A stretch of 43,448 nt of DNA from Treponema sp. (GTDB lineage Bacteria; Spirochaetota; Spirochaetia; Treponematales; Treponemataceae). The notes beneath the pieces were generated by a model, which saw nothing but the letters and a program-made list of their open reading frames with translations, had not been told where the DNA came from and ran no database searches. Shown piece by piece: positions 33,180-41,775 of this stretch. The stretch lies in assembly GCA_017395545.1 (NCBI GenBank), contig JAFPUF010000045.1, positions 1-43,448 of the forward strand, in the 5' to 3' direction. A program made the translations under genes and the position numbers. Position 1 is the first letter of the stretch. Every line of letters begins with the position of its first letter.

Positions 33180-34748
33180 ATGAGTGTTTTTCCAAAGAAA
33201 ACGATTGGGAAAATCTTTGTTTCAGTGAATATGAAACGTATTTTTAAGACAGGGCTTGTTTTTCTGGTATCGGGATTCGGTTTTTTGGGCTGTGGTTTTG
33301 ATTCTGACCCGTTTACCGGGATTAAGATTGTATCTGTTTCTATTGCGGCTCCTGGTGAAACAATTTCTGTGAAGGCCACTTATTACGATGAGGATAACGC
33401 TGACACCTCAAAAAATATTACTTACGTTCTTTCTGATGATGCGACGGAAGGGGCTAATTTCGGTACCAGTGGTTCTGCGACGGTTCTTTCTGTTTCTGCA
33501 ACAAGCGGAACTGCAGTAAACCTTACGCTTGGTTCGGAGGGAAGTACAACTACGGTCAGAAACAGCGTAACTGTGACTGCTTCCTGTGACGGCTATTCTG
33601 CCTCTAAAACGATTTATACTTCAATCACATGTTATCCTTGGGATGTTCCGACCGGATATGCCGGCGTTGGTTTTACTTCTTTTTACGATCCTTCAAAGGT
33701 TGTTACTGTCAATACAAAAGATAATCTGGTTTATTACGCTGAAAAGGGCGGCTATACGATTTTTGTTGACGGAATGATTGATATGAGCGAGGGGATGCTT
33801 CCTTCGACTGGCGGCGGCTCAACTTCTGCACTCGATGCATTTGTCGCTTCAAATTCTTCGTATTCGACATATTCTGCGTACAACAAAGGGGAGCTTGCTA
33901 AAGTTTCTTCATCTTCTGATAAAAAAAACGACCTCAATTCCGCTTATTCAAGTGTTATCCGCCTTAATGTTGCCAGCAACACTGCAATTATCGGAAAGTC
34001 ATCGAACTGCGGAATAAAAGGCGGAAGCATTGTCATAAGCGGAAGAGAGAATGTAATTATCAGAAATCTTGTGGTTCAGAATGCTTACGACCCTTTCCCA
34101 AATCACGAGGCAGGCGACGGCTGGAACGCACAGCAGGACAATATCGCAGTCCGAAGCAGCAAAAATGTCTGGATTGACTACTGCACTCTGGAGGACACGC
34201 TTCAGCTTGTTTACGGACCGAACGGTGAAAAATGGCAGACTTACGACGGCCTGTGCGACATTACGGTCGGCTCAACTTATGTAACTGTCTCAAACTGTAT
34301 TCTCAGAAATCATGACAAGACTATGCTGATTGGAAGCGGTTCGAGTGATACGAGCGGCGGGTACGTTACTCTGAGCGGAAATTACTTTTACAACTGCGGA
34401 CAGCGCCTTCCTTTGACGGCTTACAAAAATATGCACATTTACAACAATGCATATGTCTATGATGGCGGATGGTGTTACAGCCAGCAGTATGCGATTGGCG
34501 CCCGTTATTCTGCTTACACGATTATCGCTGAGAAAAATTATTTTTCAGGAATCTCAAGCGCATTTAAGGCATCAACAAATGCTTTAGGCGCGTGCTATGT
34601 GAGCGGAAATTCAACGACATCTGGAAGCCTTGCAACTACTTCGGTAAAGCCTTTTGACGTTCCGTATTCGTACAGCATTGTGAGTGCAGGCGAAGCTTAT
34701 GAGCTTGCTTCGAGCCTTGCCGGTGCCGGAGTGATTACCGTACAGTGA
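33180..34748 (+). CDS. Pectate lyase, polysaccharide lyase family 1, lipoprotein
   Basis: A 522-aa surface or periplasmic enzyme cleaving polygalacturonate by beta-elimination. A signal segment ends with lipobox FGFLGC (Cys38), preceded by an unusually long charged N-region. GGAGG lies at 33180's SD position, whereas Met18 (33231) would give a standard signal peptide but has no SD. An Ig-like beta domain covers about 45-155. The PL1 right-handed beta-helix follows: NVIIRNLVVQNAYDPF, VWIDYCTLED, YDGLCDITVGSTYVTVSNC, and CGQRLPL, which carries the likely catalytic Arg. Together with the TRAP receptor 48 bp upstream it suggests pectin use. Confidence 0.93.
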   Translation: MSVFPKKTIGKIFVSVNMKRIFKTGLVFLVSGFGFLGCGFDSDPFTGIKIVSVSIAAPGETISVKATYYDEDNADTSKNITYVLSDDATEGANFGTSGSATVLSVSATSGTAVNLTLGSEGSTTTVRNSVTVTASCDGYSASKTIYTSITCYPWDVPTGYAGVGFTSFYDPSKVVTVNTKDNLVYYAEKGGYTIFVDGMIDMSEGMLPSTGGGSTSALDAFVASNSSYSTYSAYNKGELAKVSSSSDKKNDLNSAYSSVIRLNVASNTAIIGKSSNCGIKGGSIVISGRENVIIRNLVVQNAYDPFPNHEAGDGWNAQQDNIAVRSSKNVWIDYCTLEDTLQLVYGPNGEKWQTYDGLCDITVGSTYVTVSNCILRNHDKTMLIGSGSSDTSGGYVTLSGNYFYNCGQRLPLTAYKNMHIYNNAYVYDGGWCYSQQYAIGARYSAYTIIAEKNYFSGISSAFKASTNALGACYVSGNSTTSGSLATTSVKPFDVPYSYSIVSAGEAYELASSLAGAGVITVQ

Positions 34749-34817
34749 TAGCAAAAAAAATGCTTCTACGATTCTTATTTCGGCATGACAAAGAGTGCGA
34801 TCTGAAGACCAATTTAT

Positions 34818-34842
34818 GAATCTGTGAAAATCTGTGGATAAA
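34818..34842. repeat. Short ATCTGTG-type dispersed repeat
   Basis: AATCTGTGAAAATCTGTGG resembles the reverse complement of the GATTAACGCAGAT-type repeats at 13569 and 14555. It contains an exact DnaA-box sequence TGTGGATAA (34833-34841), probably by coincidence of the repeat. The rest of 34749-34909 shows no gene. Confidence 0.4.
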
Positions 34843-34909
34843 ATTTATTCAATTCACTAAAATACTAGAGAACAAAATGAGCGGTGTTTTGCCGCATTGT
34901 GAGGAAAAA

Positions 34910-36739
34910 ATGGAATCTAGTAAACGAACAGTCACTTGTGGCGAATTGCGCAAGGGCGATGTTGGTAAGAATGTTGTATTGAACGGATGGGTCAGCCGGT
35001 CTCGAGATTTGGGCGGCCTTGTTTTTATTCAGCTCCGTGACCGCTACGGAATCACTCAGGTTATGGTCGGTGACGGTGCTAGCGATGAAGTCAAAAAGAT
35101 TGCTTCGTCTTTGAAGAGCGAATATTGTATCGCTGTTTCGGGTGTAGTTGCTGCCCGCAGTGAAAAAGATGTTAACCCTGACATGGCAACTGGTGAAATC
35201 GAGGTCGAGGCTAAGGAAATCGAGATTTTCACAACTTCACAGGAATTGCCTTTCTCAATCGAGGAAGTCCGCCAGAAGGACGGAACTGTTGTTCTCCCTA
35301 ACGAAGATTTGCGATTGAAGTACCGCTATCTCGACCTTCGCCGTGAGCCGATGCAGAAAAACATCATCCTCCGCTCACAGGTCACATTTGCGACACGAGA
35401 ATATCTCACAAGCAAGGGATTTTTGGAAATCGAAACTCCAACCTTCATTAAATCAACTCCAGAGGGAGCTCGTGACTACCTCGTTCCGAGCCGTGTTCAC
35501 CCGGGAAAATTCTACTCACTCCCGCAGTCACCACAGCTTTACAAGCAGCTTTTGATGGTCTCTGGATTCGACAAATATTTCCAGATTGCACGCTGCTACC
35601 GTGACGAAGATGCCCGTGGCGACCGTCAGCCGGAATTCACTCAGATTGATATGGAGATGAGCTTCACGAACCGTGAGGAAGTCCTTGAGACTACCGAAGG
35701 AATGATGGGCTACATCTTCAAAAAGACTTTGAACTATGATTTGCCTGCAAAATTCGACCGAATCAGCTGGGACGACGCTTTTGATTTGTACGGAAGCGAC
35801 AAGCCGGACCTGCGATTCGACCTCAAGATGCAGGACGCAAGCTTCATGGCAGATTTGAGCGACTTCAACGCATTCAAAGCAGGTGCGGCAAATGCTTCTA
35901 AAGAAATCGAGCGACACAAACGAAGCGGTCTCAAAGCCCTCGTTGTAAAGAATGTCGCTGACAAATACAGCCGAAAGATGATTGAGGCTCTTGAGTCTGT
36001 CGCAAAAATCAACCACGCAAAAGGTTTGGCTTGGATGAAGGTTGATACAGAGGGCAAATTCGAAGGTGGAATCTCAAAATTCTTCGCCGGAAAAGAATCT
36101 GAAATCTGCTCAAAACTCGGTGCAGAAAAGAACGACCTGCTTTTGTTTGTAAGCGATGAAAAATGGCAGGTTGCTTGTGTCGCTTTGGGTGCAGTTCGAA
36201 AACAGCTGGGAAAAGACCTTAACCTCTACAACCCGAACGATGAATTCCACTTCGCATGGATTATCGACTTCCCGTACTTTGCATGGAACGAGGACGAAAA
36301 TCACTGGGAGACCGAGCACCACATGTTCACTCTTCCACAGAAAAAATACTGGGATACTCTTGAATCTGACCCGGGCAGCGTAAAAGGCGACCTCTACGAC
36401 CTCGTTTTGAACGGCTACGAGCTTGCATCAGGTTCTATGCGTATCAACGACCCGGCATTGCAGCAGCGAATCTTCAAAATCGTCGGATACTCAGAAGAGC
36501 GTGCTCAGAAAGCATTCGGCTTCCTCGTTCAGGCATTCAAGTTCGGAGCACCACCACACGGAGGAATCGCACCGGGACTCGACCGTCTCGTAATGCTCAT
36601 GCGCCACGAGGAATCAATCCACGAAGTAATCGCCTTCCCGAAGAACAATCTGGCAATGTCGCCGATGGATGAGTGTCCGTCTTATGTTGACGACAGCCAG
36701 CTTGATGAACTGCACATTAAGTGCACGGAGAAGGAATAG
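34910..36739 (+). CDS. aspS: Aspartyl-tRNA synthetase
   Basis: A 609-aa bacterial-type class II synthetase. An OB-fold anticodon domain (VVLNGWVSRSRDLGGLVFIQ) comes first. The catalytic core has motif 2 FQIARCYRDEDARGDRQPEF, a GAD insertion (about 290-420) and motif 3 GGIAPGLDRLVMLM. It ends in MDECPSYVDDSQLDELHI, the family's conserved tail. ATG 34910 is chosen because GAGGA stands 5 nt before it; an in-frame ATG at 34877 would add 11 residues and has no SD. A second, diverged copy of the last ~25 codons lies 178 bp downstream (separate entry). Confidence 0.96.
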   Translation: MESSKRTVTCGELRKGDVGKNVVLNGWVSRSRDLGGLVFIQLRDRYGITQVMVGDGASDEVKKIASSLKSEYCIAVSGVVAARSEKDVNPDMATGEIEVEAKEIEIFTTSQELPFSIEEVRQKDGTVVLPNEDLRLKYRYLDLRREPMQKNIILRSQVTFATREYLTSKGFLEIETPTFIKSTPEGARDYLVPSRVHPGKFYSLPQSPQLYKQLLMVSGFDKYFQIARCYRDEDARGDRQPEFTQIDMEMSFTNREEVLETTEGMMGYIFKKTLNYDLPAKFDRISWDDAFDLYGSDKPDLRFDLKMQDASFMADLSDFNAFKAGAANASKEIERHKRSGLKALVVKNVADKYSRKMIEALESVAKINHAKGLAWMKVDTEGKFEGGISKFFAGKESEICSKLGAEKNDLLLFVSDEKWQVACVALGAVRKQLGKDLNLYNPNDEFHFAWIIDFPYFAWNEDENHWETEHHMFTLPQKKYWDTLESDPGSVKGDLYDLVLNGYELASGSMRINDPALQQRIFKIVGYSEERAQKAFGFLVQAFKFGAPPHGGIAPGLDRLVMLMRHEESIHEVIAFPKNNLAMSPMDECPSYVDDSQLDELHIKCTEKE

Positions 36740-36848
36740 GCGGCGACATGGCGGCAGAGCCGATGGATGTAAGGCGGTATGCTTCAGCAAACCGCCTGCA
36801 AACGACCGAGTCAAGGCCTTGAGCGAAGCGTGCCTTGACCGGGCGTAC
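36740..36848. repeat. GC-rich hairpin element inserted behind aspS
   Basis: About 110 bp between the aspS stop and the second aspS-tail copy. It holds the stems AGGCGGT/ACCGCCT (36772-36797) and GTCAAGGC/GCCTTGAC (36810-36839). The 11-mer GCCGATGGATG at 36759-36769 repeats the aspS sequence at 36661-36671, immediately before the tail. It looks like inserted or rearranged DNA. Confidence 0.55.
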
Positions 36849-36923
36849 GAATGTCCTTCTCCTGTCGATGAGCAGCAGTTGAAAGACCTGCACATCGTCT
36901 GTACTGAGATTGAAAAAGACTAA
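36849..36923 (+). pseudogene. Second copy of the aspS 3' end
   Basis: Read from 36849, the translation ECPSPVDEQQLKDLHIVCTE and a short Lys/Asp tail to the TAA at 36923 parallels the true AspRS C-terminus ECPSYVDDSQLDELHIKCTE at both protein and DNA level. It is in a different frame from aspS, has no start signal and cannot be a gene alone. It is likely either the original 3' end displaced by an insertion, or a tail brought in from another aspS. Confidence 0.72.
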
Positions 36924-36930
36924 AAAATAC

Positions 36931-36966
36931 AAAAAGGCCATCGCAAAGCGCGGTGGCCTTTTTTTG
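36931..36966. terminator. Bidirectional terminator between aspS and cysE
   Basis: AAGGCCATCGC (36934-36944) pairs with GCGGTGGCCTT (36950-36960), flanked by A5 on the left and T7 on the right, so it can stop both the + strand aspS and the - strand cysE transcripts. Confidence 0.88.
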
Positions 36967-36977
36967 TCAGCGCATTT

Positions 36978-37829
36978 TTATGCCTGCTTTGCGTTTGACA
37001 CGGACTCCGTAATCCATGAGTTACCGCCGATTACTGAGCCCTTTCCGATGACCGTATCACCGCCCAGAATCGTTGCGTTTGCGTAAATCGTGACGTCATC
37101 TTCGATGGTCGGGTGACGCTTGCTGTTCTGAAGGGACTTTTTAACGCTCAAAGCTCCGAGAGTGACTCCCTGATAAATCTTTACGTTTTTTCCGATTATG
37201 CAGGTTTCTCCGATTACGACACCAGTTCCGTGGTCGATGAAGAAGCTTTCTCCGATTTTTGCTCCAGGGTGGATATCAATTCCTGTTTTTCCATGGACGT
37301 GCTCGCTCATAATGCGCGGAATTACCGGAACACCGCACTCATGAAGGAAATGTGCGATTCTGTAGACGATAATCGCTTCGAGCCCAGGATAAGAAACTAT
37401 AACTTCGTCACCGCTTTTTGCTGCCGGGTCTCCGTTGAAAGCCGCAATTGCATCTAAGCGGGCAAGTCGCCGTATTTCCGGAACAGCCTCAATCATAGCG
37501 AGGGCTGTTTTTTCTGCAAGACCGAAGCAGTGAGATTCTTTAATCTGAGAATTTTCGTCGTGCTGAATCGATTTGTAAGTGAGCGCTTTCTGAATTTCTT
37601 TTGTGAGAAGCGAGATAATCCGGTTTACACGCTGACCGGTTATGTACCGTAAGTTCACGCTGTCAAGTTCTTCTGCGGTTTTGTAGCCCGGAAAAATGAG
37701 ACACTGAATGTCATGCAGTGCTGCTACCACATTTTCGCGGACAGGGAAGTTTTCTGCGCCGACTTTGTTAATTCCGCCGTCACGCTCGTAAGAGTTTAAA
37801 ATATTTTCAACAAGAGAATCGATATCCAT
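36978..37829 (-). CDS. cysE: Serine O-acetyltransferase
   Basis: A 283-aa left-handed beta-helix acyltransferase catalysing acetyl-CoA + L-serine to O-acetylserine, the committed step of cysteine synthesis. The N-terminal helical domain is long (about 1-165). The hexapeptide domain contains [20 protein letters not shown] with the catalytic His, [17 protein letters not shown], and [19 protein letters not shown]. The start is placed at ATG 37829: a TATTAT -10 (37838-37843, - strand) ends 8 nt before it and no SD is present. A GTG at 37847 is the alternative. It lies 52 bp downstream of uvrC on the same strand. Confidence 0.92.
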   Translation of the reverse strand: MDIDSLVENILNSYERDGGINKVGAENFPVRENVVAALHDIQCLIFPGYKTAEELDSVNLRYITGQRVNRIISLLTKEIQKALTYKSIQHDENSQIKESHCFGLAEKTALAMIEAVPEIRRLARLDAIAAFNGDPAAKSGDEVIVSYPGLEAIIVYRIAHFLHECGVPVIPRIMSEHVHGKTGIDIHPGAKIGESFFIDHGTGVVIGETCIIGKNVKIYQGVTLGALSVKKSLQNSKRHPTIEDDVTIYANATILGGDTVIGKGSVIGGNSWITESVSNAKQA

Positions 37830-37881
37830 AGAAAGGGATAATATCACAAATCAAAAAAAGATAGAAGAAAAATTGTCTGTT

Positions 37882-39798
37882 TTAGTCCAGTGCCAGAGAA
37901 GCAAGTTCAGAAGCATAGTCTTGGGAAGACGAATCATTTCCGTCTTTTCCAAGCTGGGCTGCGAACATTGTTTTTTTGGCATTTTTTGTTTCGTTTCGTT
38001 TTTCAAGCTCTGCCCGTGCCGCAAGTAAGATTTCGCTTGCTTCCGGGGCACGAATGTGCAGAACTTGTGCGATTTTTGCTTCTTCAGAGCTGGCAAGGTT
38101 TTCGAGCGTGATGAATTCTTTTATGAGGATTTTTTCACGCTTTTCTCCGACATGGGGAAGGCTTGCAAAAATCGAGACCGTGTTTTCTTTCGTGCGCAAG
38201 GTCTGGTTTCGGCTTGTCGCAAATCGGTGGGTCTCGTCTCGGACACGCTGGAGCAATCGCAAGGCATCGCTTCGTTTTGGAAGGCAGATTGGCTTTGAAG
38301 TGTGAGGCCGCCAGATTTCTTCGTCCCGCTTGGCAAGCCCCGCAATCGGAATGTCGAGGCCCAGCATTTTGAGGATTCCGTCAACGGCATTAACCTGACC
38401 AATGCCACCGTCGATGAGGATAAGGTCGGGTAATTCTGCATTTTCGTTCGAGAGCCGTGAGTAGCGGCGTGTGGCGGCCTCTCGCATTGAGGCAAAATCA
38501 TCGATTACGCCGTTAGTCGTTTTAAGACGAAAATATCGGTAATTTTTTTTGTCAGGATTTCCCTTCCAGAACGAGATAAGAGAAGCTACAGGAAATTTTC
38601 CGCCGATATGGGCAATATCAAAACCCTCAATCCGCTCCGGGAGCCGTGGAAGATGAAGCAAATCCTTAAGCTCGTTCAAAGCCGGCATATCGCCCCTCTC
38701 CCGTACCCGCCGGATAATGTCTTCTTTAGCATTCTCCCGAGCCATGTTCAGAGCCGCAATATCACGCCGGCTGGAAGCAGATGAAACCTTTTCAAGAATT
38801 GTATTTTTAAGCCATACTTCCAAAAACTCCGTGTTGTCATTTTCATCGATAAAAATCTTTGGGGGTAGGCTGGACGCATCACTGTAGTAGGCGCGCGCAA
38901 ACTCCTCAAGAAGTTCGTCGTCCTCGTTGAGGCTTTCGACCCGGTAATTGTCTCGGCCGAGCAGTTTTCCGTCACGGATTTTTAAGACCGTAAAACTTAC
39001 AAGCTCGCCTTCCCGCCAGTGAGCGATATAATCCCTGTCCTCGGCGGCAAAATCTTCGACAATGTTCTGGTTCTGCATGATTGTGAGCGCACGAAGACCG
39101 TCACGCAACCGGGCGGCTTTTTCAAAATTAAGCTGGCTTGCGGCTTCCTTCATCTGTGCGGTGATTTTGTCCTGAGTCTCGCTTTCCTTTCCTTCGAGCA
39201 GGGATTTTATTTCTTCGATGTAGGTATTGTAGGTCTCTTTGTCGATTTTGTTGCAGCAGGGAGCCTTGCACCGCCCGATGTGATAATACATGCACGGAGC
39301 CTCTCGCTTTTTGAATGTGCGGCAGTGTCGAACAGGATAGACTTTGTAGAGACTGTCGATAAATGTGTCTAGCGCACCCGAATCCGGGTAGGGGCCGAAA
39401 TAGCTTGCTCCGTCCGTGCGGTGAACCTGCCTGGTTTTGTAAAAGCGTGGAAATTCCTCTTTTGTGATTTTGAGAACCGGGTAGGATTTTCCGTCCTTGA
39501 GCTGGATGTTGTATCGTGGGGAATATTTTTTGATTAAATTGTTCTCAAGCAGGAATGCCTCGTATTCGTTCGCCGTCGTGATGTATTCGATTGAGGCGGC
39601 GTTTGAGACAAGAAGCTCGGTTTTGATTGCACGACCACCCGAAAAGTAAGAAGAAAGCCTGTTCTTAAGATTTTTAGCCTTTCCGACATAGATGACAGTT
39701 TCCTCACGGTTTCGCCAGAGGTACACGCCGCTTGAAGAAGGTGCTTTAAGTGCTGTCTGGTGGAGAGTTTCGTAATAAGGATTCTGGTTAGTCTGCAT
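37882..39798 (-). CDS. uvrC: Excinuclease ABC subunit C
   Basis: A 638-aa dual-incision nuclease of nucleotide excision repair. The N-terminal GIY-YIG domain (SSGVYLWRNREETVIYVGKA, about 19-95) makes the 3' cut. A Cys cluster (CRTFKKREAPCMYYHIGRCK) may hold an Fe-S or Zn site as in other UvrCs. The UVR motif FEKAARLRDGLRAL binds UvrB, and the RNase H-like domain (IEGFDIAHIGG, LPDLILIDGGIGQVNA) makes the 5' cut. The C-terminal HhH region is LPHVGEKREKILIKEF. The acidic/Ser-rich last ~30 residues are an extension. The start ATG has no clear SD. A 41-aa gene on the same strand ends 46 bp upstream. Confidence 0.96.
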   Translation of the reverse strand: MQTNQNPYYETLHQTALKAPSSSGVYLWRNREETVIYVGKAKNLKNRLSSYFSGGRAIKTELLVSNAASIEYITTANEYEAFLLENNLIKKYSPRYNIQLKDGKSYPVLKITKEEFPRFYKTRQVHRTDGASYFGPYPDSGALDTFIDSLYKVYPVRHCRTFKKREAPCMYYHIGRCKAPCCNKIDKETYNTYIEEIKSLLEGKESETQDKITAQMKEAASQLNFEKAARLRDGLRALTIMQNQNIVEDFAAEDRDYIAHWREGELVSFTVLKIRDGKLLGRDNYRVESLNEDDELLEEFARAYYSDASSLPPKIFIDENDNTEFLEVWLKNTILEKVSSASSRRDIAALNMARENAKEDIIRRVRERGDMPALNELKDLLHLPRLPERIEGFDIAHIGGKFPVASLISFWKGNPDKKNYRYFRLKTTNGVIDDFASMREAATRRYSRLSNENAELPDLILIDGGIGQVNAVDGILKMLGLDIPIAGLAKRDEEIWRPHTSKPICLPKRSDALRLLQRVRDETHRFATSRNQTLRTKENTVSIFASLPHVGEKREKILIKEFITLENLASSEEAKIAQVLHIRAPEASEILLAARAELEKRNETKNAKKTMFAAQLGKDGNDSSSQDYASELASLALD

Positions 39799-39844
39799 GA
39801 TTGTCTGGGGAAAAGCTTATAATAATAGCTGTTTTATACTGAGA

Positions 39845-39970
39845 TTACGCATGGTTCATTTGGCTTAACACGGTGATTTTATACTGTAAAAGCTGTATAT
39901 AACGAGAAACTTCTTCCAGATATTCTTCGGGGAGAGACTTTATCTGCTGTTCTAAAACGGCTAATGGCAT
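39845..39970 (-). CDS. Small antitoxin-like protein (41 aa), possibly truncated
   Basis: ATG at 39970 (minus) follows GGAGG by 7 nt and an extended -10 promoter. The 41-residue product begins MPLAVLEQQIKSLPEEYLEE and ends VLSQMNHA. The pattern 'LEQQIKSLPEEYLEEVxxYIQLLQYK' is the N-terminal helix-hairpin seen in DUF2281/VapB-type antitoxins, which are usually 65-90 aa, so this may be a truncated remnant. No toxin gene accompanies it; uvrC follows at 46 bp. The strong SD and promoter argue that it is expressed. Confidence 0.65.
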   Translation of the reverse strand: MPLAVLEQQIKSLPEEYLEEVSRYIQLLQYKITVLSQMNHA

Positions 39971-39991
39971 ATCCGCACCTCCAGATACTGT

Positions 39992-40020
39992 ATTATACCA
40001 CACCCTTTGAAGCTTTTAAA
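39992..40020 (-). promoter_or_regulatory. Extended -10 promoter of the 41-aa gene (and possibly uvrC)
   Basis: On the minus strand: TTTAAA (40020-40015), a 17-bp spacer, and TATAAT (39997-39992) preceded by TGG, i.e. an extended -10. The SD of the small gene lies about 10 nt after the predicted start. Confidence 0.6.
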
Positions 40021-40081
40021 GAATCCTAATTTCCTTAACCCTTTCTAATTTTTTTCCGATAAAAGAATTATAGGTCTCTTT

Positions 40082-41605
40082 ATGAAAAAATTAAGTTTTA
40101 TTAGAAAGGTTTTGTTTTTAACTTTCATTTCTCAATTTTCAATTTTCAATTTGCCTGCGGCTCCGAAGACTCTGATTCTTGGCGGAGAAAAAGGATGGGA
40201 CGAGTTTTTTGTGAGCGATGGTGTCGTTGTCGGAAACAGAAACGGCCGCTTCGGGTATGATGCCGTGGAACTTTCGACAAGAACGACTTCTTCAGATTAC
40301 GACACGGATCTGCTCCTTACTTTCGATGAAGAAAAAAATATTCTTGATGAGTCGGGAAATTATCAGGTTGTAAAAAATAACCTGCTTTTTACGAATGAGT
40401 CTGTAAAAGGCGAGGGAGCTGGTTTGAGCCGGGGTGGCAAAAAAGGCGTCATCCTGAGCGGAAAAAGTTCTGCGCTGTTCGGAAAAGACGGTCCTGCGGG
40501 TTCTTTTACGATTGAATTCTGGCTTTGTCCTTCTCTTGCCGAGAACGGCGAGATGGTTTTCTCATGGCGCTCTTCTTTGAATGACGACGTTCACTCGGAA
40601 TACCAGAGAATTTCAGCATCTTTCTTTAACAATCATCTTGATTGGGCTTTCAACAATATTTTTGTTCCGTATAAAGTTCATGAAATACATTTACGGGGCT
40701 TTAATACGATTGTCCCGAACAAGTGGGCACGGCACACAATCAGTTTTGATCAGGAGACGGGTCTTCTGGAATATCTTGTTGACGGAAGAACTGAATCTCT
40801 CATTTTTGTGACTGACAGCGGACATGAAAAAGGAACAATCTGCTATCCGATTCTGGGAGTAAAGGCTGACCTTGAGCTTTGTCCTGATTATGTCGGAAAA
40901 ATCGATAATTTCAGAATTTCGCGCGCCGCAGTGGGACGCGAGAGAGCCGGAATTTTTGCAACCGGAAACGAAAAATACAAGATTTCCGGCGGAAAATTCA
41001 TTACGAAGCCTCTTCTTGTTTCTCAGTCGGCTGTTGTAAACGAAATCGAGACCGTGATGAGCGTTCCCCTGCAGACTGACATCAGGTTTTACATCAGAAG
41101 CGGAGATAACTGCTACGGCTGGACGGATTCTTACCCGTTATGGGAGGAAGTCGTCCCGGGAGAAAAAATTTCCGGAGTGAAGGGACTGTATTTCCAGCTT
41201 ATGACGGAATTTTTGCCTGACGGTGCGGGCTGTGAGACTCCGCGTCTTACTGAAGTTACGATTCATTATGATGAGCAGGCGGATCCTCTTCCGCCGTTTA
41301 ATGTCGTGGCTCAGGCGGGAGACGGAAGCGTAAAACTTTCCTGGAGCTACTCGGTTGACGACAATGCGGGCGGGTACTATGTCTACTATGGAAACCGGCC
41401 GGGAGAATATCTAGGCAGGGTAGCTGTTCAGGGAAGTTCCCCGATAAATGTCGGAAATGTCACAGAAGCGACTTTGACAGGGCTCGAAAACGGAAGAATC
41501 TATTACTTCGCCGTAAGCGCTTACTCAAAAATCGACGGCAGAATCAACGGAACGCTGTCAAAGGAAGTGTTCGCACGGCCGAGTTCAAGATTGAGCAGAA
41601 GATAA
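40082..41605 (+). CDS. Secreted protein with LamG/ConA-like and fibronectin type III domains
   Basis: A 507-aa exported protein with signal peptide (MKKLSFIRKVLFLTFISQFS, cleavage near NLPAAP). Residues ~70-290 form a LamG/concanavalin-A-like jelly roll: LLLTFDEEKNILDESGNY, SFTIEFWLCPS, NKWARHTISFDQETGLLEYL and VGKIDNFRISRAA. A beta-rich domain follows (about 300-400). A fibronectin type III domain covers ~405-495 (PPFNVVAQAGDGSVKLSWSY ... LTGLENGRIYYFAVSAY). It lacks a visible enzyme domain, so a carbohydrate- or surface-binding role is likely. The start region has AGGT and a TATAGG -10-like box. It is divergent from the uvrC operon. Confidence 0.85.
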   Translation: MKKLSFIRKVLFLTFISQFSIFNLPAAPKTLILGGEKGWDEFFVSDGVVVGNRNGRFGYDAVELSTRTTSSDYDTDLLLTFDEEKNILDESGNYQVVKNNLLFTNESVKGEGAGLSRGGKKGVILSGKSSALFGKDGPAGSFTIEFWLCPSLAENGEMVFSWRSSLNDDVHSEYQRISASFFNNHLDWAFNNIFVPYKVHEIHLRGFNTIVPNKWARHTISFDQETGLLEYLVDGRTESLIFVTDSGHEKGTICYPILGVKADLELCPDYVGKIDNFRISRAAVGRERAGIFATGNEKYKISGGKFITKPLLVSQSAVVNEIETVMSVPLQTDIRFYIRSGDNCYGWTDSYPLWEEVVPGEKISGVKGLYFQLMTEFLPDGAGCETPRLTEVTIHYDEQADPLPPFNVVAQAGDGSVKLSWSYSVDDNAGGYYVYYGNRPGEYLGRVAVQGSSPINVGNVTEATLTGLENGRIYYFAVSAYSKIDGRINGTLSKEVFARPSSRLSRR

Positions 41606-41612
41606 GGATTTA

Positions 41613-41686
41613 GGGGCGTTGCGGGGATGTGCCCCGCTGAGGGGGTAGCGACCAAAGAAGTGGGCGCGCAGGGGGAGACTTCCCCC
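41613..41686. repeat. Two-hairpin dispersed repeat, copy B
   Basis: Inverted relative to copy A (12802-12877) and nearly identical over its length, e.g. GGGTAGCGACCAA and GGGCGCG are shared exactly. The stems differ between copies but remain paired (CGGGG..CCCCG here, CGGGGG..CCCCCG in A), which argues that the structure is maintained. Confidence 0.85.
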
Positions 41687-41692
41687 TTTTTT
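41671..41692 (+). terminator. Terminator formed by repeat copy B
   Basis: GGGGGA pairs with TCCCCC and six T follow, giving a standard intrinsic terminator for the LamG/FN3 gene. The stem belongs to the repeat; the T-run is the flanking sequence. Confidence 0.75.
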
Positions 41693-41775
41693 CAAAAAAT
41701 TTCTTTGCCGTTTTTTTGTTTTTTTATTATCTTTATAGAAAAGATTCCATTTTGATATAGGAGTTATCACAAAAA

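Noticed and set aside
34833..34841. Exact DnaA box TGTGGATAA upstream of aspS
   Set aside because: A single site inside an ATCTGTG-type dispersed repeat, with no phased neighbours; most likely a by-product of the repeat.
36669..36923. 84-aa frame spanning the aspS end and the second tail
   Set aside because: It begins inside aspS in another frame without SD; only its last ~25 codons show homology, so it is treated as a gene remnant.
41585..41770. 61-aa frame containing GGSLPLRAHFFGRYPLSG
   Set aside because: It is a conceptual translation of repeat copy B on the minus strand; such peptides track the repeat, not a gene.
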